A stretch of DNA of 24,433 bases from a virus: the IMG/VR virus record IMGVR_UViG_3300023176_002712, positions 1-24,433 of that record. One strand, written 5' to 3'. The notes under the pieces are model-generated. The model searched no databases. It was given only the letters and a program-made list of their open reading frames with translations, and had not been told where the DNA came from. Made by a program: the position numbers and the translations under genes. Position 1 is the first letter of the stretch. Each line of letters begins with the position of its first letter. Positions 20,005 to 24,433 of the stretch are shown in pieces.

Positions 20005-21102
20005 ATGGCGATATTAAACCCACATTTTACTGGCAGTTCGGCACTAGGTCGATTTGCCAGAAATTCGTCTAGATTAGGTGAACCGGCAAAGACTGGTAGA
20101 CAGTATGGTACAATGGGATTGACATATCCTATTGATTTGGGTATTGACGCACCTGCTGAATTTGATAATCATGTTATCTTTGATATATACTTTGATGAAA
20201 CAACATCCTTTACCTCTTTACAGGGAACTCCGGGAGAACCTAGAGCATGGAAAGGGGAATCTGCAATATTAGGAAACAAACTTGATGTAAGAGGAGTTGT
20301 AGAAAAGGGTGGAGAATATGCCGCCGAATTGGGTAAAGCAATTACTGGAGGTGAAGGCGGACTTGTAGATAAAGCGTTAAGTAGTGAAACTGGATCAGCG
20401 GTGACTGACAGTCTAGGTAAGTTTACAGATGGCGCGTTTGGCGGCGCACAAAACTTAAAGAAGTTAAACTCTTCAATTGCACTTGCAGTACCAAATACAA
20501 TGACGATGAACTCAACTGCTAATTATACAGAAGCAAAAATGGGTCCTCTTGTTGGACTATTAGCAAGAGCAGGAGCAGGTGATAATGCTAATGCTGATTT
20601 AGCAAACTTGGGTGGTCAAGCGGCGAGACTTGCATCAGAAGTATTGTTTCAAATACCAGATATGTTTGGTATGAACATCCAGAATGTTATGGAAGTTTCT
20701 ACAAGAAGAGTTTCAAATCCACATATCGAACAAAGATTTGAAAGCATGTCTTTTAGAGAATTTACTTTTACATATGAGTTTGCCGCAAGGTCTGAACAAG
20801 AAGCAGTTGCTATTGATGAGATTATTAAAACATTTAGATTTCATATGCATCCTGAGTTGATACCTAGTGGGTTGTTCTTTGATTATCCTTCACTATTTGA
20901 TATTTCTATCATGCATCAAAATAGACATAATCAATTCATGCACAAAATATCAACTTGCTATTTAACTTCATTCAATACTAACTATACTTCAACTGGAGTT
21001 TTTTCTACTAATAGAGATGGTCAACCTACAGAAATTCAAGTAACTATGAACTTCAGAGAAATTGAACCATTGCATAAGAAGAGAATTGAAGAGGGTTACT
21101 AA
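20005..21102 (+). CDS. 48: gp48-like baseplate tail-tube cap
   Basis: A 365-residue protein, close in length to T4 gp48 (364). The C-terminal half has FREFTFTYEFAARSEQEAVAIDEIIKTFRFHMHPEL, FDISIMHQNRHNQFMHKISTCYLTSFNTNYTSTG and EIQVTMNFREIEPLHKKRI, matching the gp48 tube-like domain. The middle is Gly/Ala-rich. gp48 sits on the baseplate hub and with gp54 starts tail-tube polymerisation. It is the first gene of the plus-strand block; its stop and the gp53 start overlap (TAATG). Confidence 0.85.
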   Translation: MAILNPHFTGSSALGRFARNSSRLGEPAKTGRQYGTMGLTYPIDLGIDAPAEFDNHVIFDIYFDETTSFTSLQGTPGEPRAWKGESAILGNKLDVRGVVEKGGEYAAELGKAITGGEGGLVDKALSSETGSAVTDSLGKFTDGAFGGAQNLKKLNSSIALAVPNTMTMNSTANYTEAKMGPLVGLLARAGAGDNANADLANLGGQAARLASEVLFQIPDMFGMNIQNVMEVSTRRVSNPHIEQRFESMSFREFTFTYEFAARSEQEAVAIDEIIKTFRFHMHPELIPSGLFFDYPSLFDISIMHQNRHNQFMHKISTCYLTSFNTNYTSTGVFSTNRDGQPTEIQVTMNFREIEPLHKKRIEEGY

Positions 21103-21920
21103 TGAGTTATTTTGAATATTTTCCAACAACATTCTACGATATCACTAAACAAGGTGAATTACAAACTAGAGCGATTATAACAAAAGATATTATTCGTAGA
21201 GTTAAAGTAAATAGCAGAATTGCTAATAGCGCATTCTCATATGACTTGTATGATATACAAGAGGGTGAAAGACCTGATATATTAGCACATCAATTTTATA
21301 ACTCAAGTAAGTTTGCTTGGGTTTTTCTCGTAACTAATGAAATACATGATATTTATGAAGACTGGCCGAGAACTGAACGCGAATTAAAAAATATGATTAA
21401 TAAAAAGTATGGAGGTAATGGTCCTTATGCTTTATTTGGAACTGGTACATCTGGTATGCATCGCGGCACTGGGTATTGGTATCCTATATTTTTATCTGAA
21501 AAAGAAGCAAGAGAATATAATAGATATAAACAAAATGGAACTGGAATATCGCACACTCACACATTCAGTGAATTTGGTAGTACAGTTTTTCATATGCCAG
21601 GGAATTATGGCAGTGGTCACGCGAAGAGTACATATGACAGTAACATATATAAACTGTGGACTGTGAATTCTGGACCTGATGGTATTCATCATTATGAAAG
21701 ACCTGCCGCATCTGGAGATACAAATCGAAAGATTAGAACTACAGAAAGTACATATAAACTCTTCACCAGTCCTGGAACTGAACAAACATTCAATAGCGAT
21801 GTTATCACCAACAGATTATATGAAGAAAAACTTAACGAAGAAAAGCGACAAATTAAAATTTTAAGACCAAATCTTTTACAAGAGTTTGTTGAAGAATTTA
21901 AACAAATTATAGGAAATTAA
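21102..21920 (+). CDS. 53: gp53-like baseplate wedge protein with insertion
   Basis: A 272-residue protein. The N-terminus (FPTTFYDITKQ, then PDILAHQFYNSSKFAWVFLVTNEIHDIYEDWP) and the C-terminus (NRLYEEKLNEEKRQIKILRPNLLQEFVEEFK) match T4 gp53 (196 residues). Between them lies an insertion of roughly 75-80 residues that contains YWYPIFLSEKEAREYNRY, ISHTHTFSEFGSTVFHMPG and NYGSGHAKSTYDS, a segment also seen in some marine phage virion proteins. gp53 closes the baseplate wedge ring. TAATG overlap with gp48; two bases separate its stop from the gp27-like start. Confidence 0.87.
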   Translation: MSYFEYFPTTFYDITKQGELQTRAIITKDIIRRVKVNSRIANSAFSYDLYDIQEGERPDILAHQFYNSSKFAWVFLVTNEIHDIYEDWPRTERELKNMINKKYGGNGPYALFGTGTSGMHRGTGYWYPIFLSEKEAREYNRYKQNGTGISHTHTFSEFGSTVFHMPGNYGSGHAKSTYDSNIYKLWTVNSGPDGIHHYERPAASGDTNRKIRTTESTYKLFTSPGTEQTFNSDVITNRLYEEKLNEEKRQIKILRPNLLQEFVEEFKQIIGN

Positions 21921-21922
21921 TT

Positions 21923-23311
21923 ATGGCAGGTGGAGTTAAAGGCGGCGGTGAAGTACAAGTCGAAGCAATGCAGTTATTTCCTAATACTGCAAAAACAATT
22001 GAAGATGCTAGAGGTTCTGATAAATTTTTAGATTTACTTAGCATATATGTGAGTTTTTCTATGAGTGAAAGTGTATTAACGCCTTTCATAACAGGAACTC
22101 TTATGATTAATGACAGCAATGATATGATTCCTGATTATCCTATTCTTGGTGCGAACATATTTCATTTTAAATATAATGTAAAAGATGGTGAAAGCAGTAC
22201 TGAACGTGAAATATGGATGCGTGTTATTGGTATTGAAAATGTAATCATTCAAGAAAGAAAACAATTATTCACATTAAAACTCATAAGTGAAGAAGGATAT
22301 AGAAATATGAATACTGTATTATCTTCTTCATTTGTGGGAGAACCACATGTTATCATAGGTAATATATTCAATCGTAGTTTGAGAAGTACTCATAAAAGAT
22401 TAGCAACAGGACCTTCTATTGGAGGATTAAAGTTTGTTTGTCCTATGTGGAAACCAAGTCAAGCAATTAAGTGGGTTACTAATAGAGCAGTATCTATGAC
22501 AAAAGATACTCCTGGTTATTTCTTTTATGAGAGTATTGGGGGATTTTATTTTGTTTCTACATCAACATTACTTGATAAAGAGAAAAACTTAGTTATTACA
22601 GATTTGATGGCAGACGTTGAAAATGAAAGAGACAACAGTGGTAAAGTCAAAAAAGGTTATTTATATAAGATACCTGGAGTCCCTGTTGTTGGGTCAGACG
22701 GCAAACCTCAGTCAGGAATGGTTGGTTCAGAAACTACACAAAACGTAGATGACTTTAGAATATTAGAAAGACAAAAACTTGCTAAAGATTTGATATCAGG
22801 ACATATTGTATCAAAGCACATAACACATGATATATTTCATAAAAATTATACAGTAGAGACTTATAACTATTGGGATGATTTTAGTGATTATGTTAGATTA
22901 TCAAAACAAGCACATTTTGATAAACCTTATAAGTCAGTATCTAGTGATATTAATATTATGCTAAGTCCTAAACAAAGTAGAATACATTCTATGAAAAAAG
23001 ATGAAGTTGGATTTAGAACAATATATGCTGATGGAACCGTTTTAAAGAGAAAGCAAATTGTTAAACAATTAGATGATGAAGTTGTAGAAAATTTCGAAGC
23101 ACCTGGTAATCCAATTATTGAGTGTGGACGTTTGCTAGAATTTAATTATCCTGCGATTAGAAAAGTCGAAGGTATTGAAGATGTTTATAATAAAAAGTAT
23201 TCTGGTCATTACTTGATTAGAGACTGTGTACATATGTTTACTCCTATATCAAATCAAACTGCAACATATAAAGTAGACATGAATATCGTAAAGGATGGAT
23301 GGGATGCGTAA
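21923..23311 (+). CDS. 27: gp27-like baseplate central hub protein
   Basis: A 462-residue protein with the hub pattern FLDLLSIYVSFSMSESVLTPFITGTLMINDSND-MIPDYPILGANIFHF, then LISEEGYRNMN, KFVCPMWKPSQAIKWVTNRAVS and PGYFFYESIGGFYFVS, and a late domain with GRLLEFNYPAIRKV...YSGHYLIRDCVHMFT. T4 gp27 (391 residues) forms the trimeric hub that bridges tube and needle. It is longer than T4 gp27. The neighbour gp53 fits a baseplate module. The gene for gp5 (needle lysozyme) is not visible here. Confidence 0.78.
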   Translation: MAGGVKGGGEVQVEAMQLFPNTAKTIEDARGSDKFLDLLSIYVSFSMSESVLTPFITGTLMINDSNDMIPDYPILGANIFHFKYNVKDGESSTEREIWMRVIGIENVIIQERKQLFTLKLISEEGYRNMNTVLSSSFVGEPHVIIGNIFNRSLRSTHKRLATGPSIGGLKFVCPMWKPSQAIKWVTNRAVSMTKDTPGYFFYESIGGFYFVSTSTLLDKEKNLVITDLMADVENERDNSGKVKKGYLYKIPGVPVVGSDGKPQSGMVGSETTQNVDDFRILERQKLAKDLISGHIVSKHITHDIFHKNYTVETYNYWDDFSDYVRLSKQAHFDKPYKSVSSDINIMLSPKQSRIHSMKKDEVGFRTIYADGTVLKRKQIVKQLDDEVVENFEAPGNPIIECGRLLEFNYPAIRKVEGIEDVYNKKYSGHYLIRDCVHMFTPISNQTATYKVDMNIVKDGWDA

Positions 23312-23690
23312 ATTTTCTGAACTAAGAGAGCAAGTTTCAAAGAGTGATTTAGATGGCGTAGAAAAGTTTGCAGATAGGTTGTTTGCAAAGGTCGGCATCG
23401 ATGTTGAATTCACTCGACATTTTTTAGATAGGGTAAACGATGAACGTAACAAGAAACAGATTACTACTGCAGAACTTACGAGACTGTTTAAGCAAACTTA
23501 TAACAAACATGGTAAAAAGATTCCGCAATTAGGACCTGATGCTGAAGCAGTTTTGAAAGATATGCAAACTGATATAAATATGCCATTTGTTCTAAAGTAT
23601 GATAGAAACTCTCAAGAGTTTGACCTTGTAGCGAAGACTGTTATGCGTAAAAAAGGGTTCAAAACAAGTAACCAAACACTGTCAGTATAA
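23304..23690 (+). CDS. Conserved T4-like phage protein (128 aa)
   Basis: A 128-residue protein with DVEFTRHFLDRVNDERNKKQITTAELTRLFKQTYNKHGKKI, then GPDAEAVLKDMQTDINMPFVLKYDRNSQEFDLVAKTVMRKKGFKTSNQTLSV. The pattern recurs in marine T4-like phages next to baseplate genes; function unknown. The RHF..R and FDLVAKTVMRKK parts hint at a small RNase/toxin-like fold (inference only). AAGGATGG spaced eight bases supports the ATG at 23304 rather than 23295. Its start lies within the end of the gp27-like gene. Confidence 0.75.
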   Translation: MRKFSELREQVSKSDLDGVEKFADRLFAKVGIDVEFTRHFLDRVNDERNKKQITTAELTRLFKQTYNKHGKKIPQLGPDAEAVLKDMQTDINMPFVLKYDRNSQEFDLVAKTVMRKKGFKTSNQTLSV

Positions 23691-23693
23691 ATA
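23686..23693 (+). promoter_or_regulatory. T4-type late promoter
   Basis: An exact TATAAATA contains the stop codon of the gene before and lies 34 bases upstream of the ATG at 23720. Confidence 0.6.
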
Positions 23694-23719
23694 AGACTAA
23701 AGGGAGAGAATAGCATCTT

Positions 23720-24433
23720 ATGGGCAACTACTTTTTCAATGATGAGCGCATAAATCTAGCAAGAGGTTTACTCAAAGGTGTATCTGATATACACAAGTTC
23801 GGTGCTGTTCCTGCAATGTCTCAGAACACAACTGGTACAGTTTGGGATATTGATGACACACCGTATCCATGGTCATCATTCTCATCTGCATCTGCAGTCA
23901 CAGTAGATAGAGCAAATGCGGGTGATGCTAACAAAGTAATAACCATCGAAGGACTTGACGAAAATTACGAGAGTGTTTCTACAACTTGCACACTCACAAA
24001 TGCATCAGCAAACGCAACTACGGATTCAGTAACATTCATCCGTGTCTTTAGAGCATATGTTTCTTCAGGTGCAGATAATGTAGGAAATATCGATATTAAA
24101 GTATCATCTACAGTTGTTGCAAGAATTACTGCTGGTATTGGTCAAACTCTGATGGCGATTTATACAATTCCTGCAGGTTACACAGGTTATCTAATGAAAG
24201 GAACTGCAACAGTTCAGTCTGGAGCAGATGCAACAGTAAATCAGTTTGTAAGATATTTCGGGCAAGATGCATTTAGAATTGGTCACTCATTTGAAGTATC
24301 TGGTGCAGGTGGACAATACTTATACGAGTTTTCAGTTCCTAGAGTAATTCCAGAGAAGTCTGATATTGATGTTCGTGCATCAGTGCGGTCAAACAATGCA
24401 AGAGTAACAGCGGCATTTGACATTATACTCAAA
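23720..24433 (+). CDS. Virion structural protein, partial (runs off window end)
   Basis: Hand translation from the ATG at 23720 gives 238 residues with no stop: MGNYFFNDERINLARGLLKG, then VSDIHKFGAVPAMSQNTTGTVWDIDDTPYPWSSF, a beta-rich Ser/Thr/Ala-rich body, and VIPEKSDIDVRASVRSNNARVTAAFDIIL. This type is frequent among virion proteins of marine T4-like phages. AGGGAGAG precedes the start and a late promoter lies just upstream. The exact role is unknown; the trailing edge is cut. Confidence 0.7.
   Translation, partial: MGNYFFNDERINLARGLLKGVSDIHKFGAVPAMSQNTTGTVWDIDDTPYPWSSFSSASAVTVDRANAGDANKVITIEGLDENYESVSTTCTLTNASANATTDSVTFIRVFRAYVSSGADNVGNIDIKVSSTVVARITAGIGQTLMAIYTIPAGYTGYLMKGTATVQSGADATVNQFVRYFGQDAFRIGHSFEVSGAGGQYLYEFSVPRVIPEKSDIDVRASVRSNNARVTAAFDIILK

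Overview
The window is a piece of a T4-like (Straboviridae/Kyanoviridae-type) myovirus genome. It is AT-rich and densely packed, with many ATGA or TAATG overlaps. Recognisable T4 core genes are gp33, gp59, gp32, gp26, gp51, gp54, gp4, gp48, gp53 and a gp27-like hub protein. ThyX, PhoH, several 2-oxoglutarate oxygenases and a phage ribosomal protein bS21 are typical of marine T4-like phages. The phage also encodes a circularly permuted (two-piece) tmRNA of the alphaproteobacterial kind. Together with the AT-rich composition and bS21 this points to an alphaproteobacterial host, most likely a SAR11/Pelagibacter-type bacterium. The host assignment is inference.

Layout. (1) 1-2468 holds a partial 2OG oxygenase, thyX and a P-loop kinase on the minus strand, with two small plus-strand genes (1383-1748) behind a strong promoter and structured leader. 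(2) 2557-8268 (+) is an accessory and replication block: an unknown protein, a 2OG oxygenase, bS21, conserved phage hypotheticals, PhoH, a small membrane protein, a GH108 muramidase and a PD-(D/E)XK exonuclease. (3) 8258-10312 (+) has another 2OG oxygenase, an exported protein and a Rieske-type oxygenase whose Rieske cluster motif is degenerate. (4) 10331-10614 is the permuted tmRNA. (5) 10652-13863 (+) has a small conserved protein, a SleB-type hydrolase with signal peptide, gp33, a fourth 2OG oxygenase, gp59 and gp32, followed by a terminator. (6) 14090-14539 is a plus-strand membrane protein that meets a minus-strand tail block (19950 down to 14536): gp4, a gp2-like protein, gp54, gp26 with gp51 reached by a -1 frameshift, an EF-hand membrane protein, a repeat-containing tape-measure candidate and a small protein. 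(7) 20005-24433 (+) carries gp48, gp53, the gp27-like hub, a conserved hypothetical and a truncated virion protein.

How the parts work together. Sequences matching the T4 late promoter TATAAATA precede most blocks, and gp33, the late-transcription co-activator, is present. Two of these promoters, ahead of the tmRNA and of the small-gene leader, also carry a -35 box at 17-base spacing, so they could be read early and late. bS21 and the tmRNA together suggest that the phage modifies both translation initiation and ribosome rescue. The tail block has the usual order tube-like protein, frameshifted assembly-chaperone pair, tape measure. The most notable observations are the permuted phage tmRNA, the U UUU UUA frameshift joining gp26 to gp51, the degenerate Rieske oxygenase, and the 61-residue tandem repeats in the tape-measure candidate.
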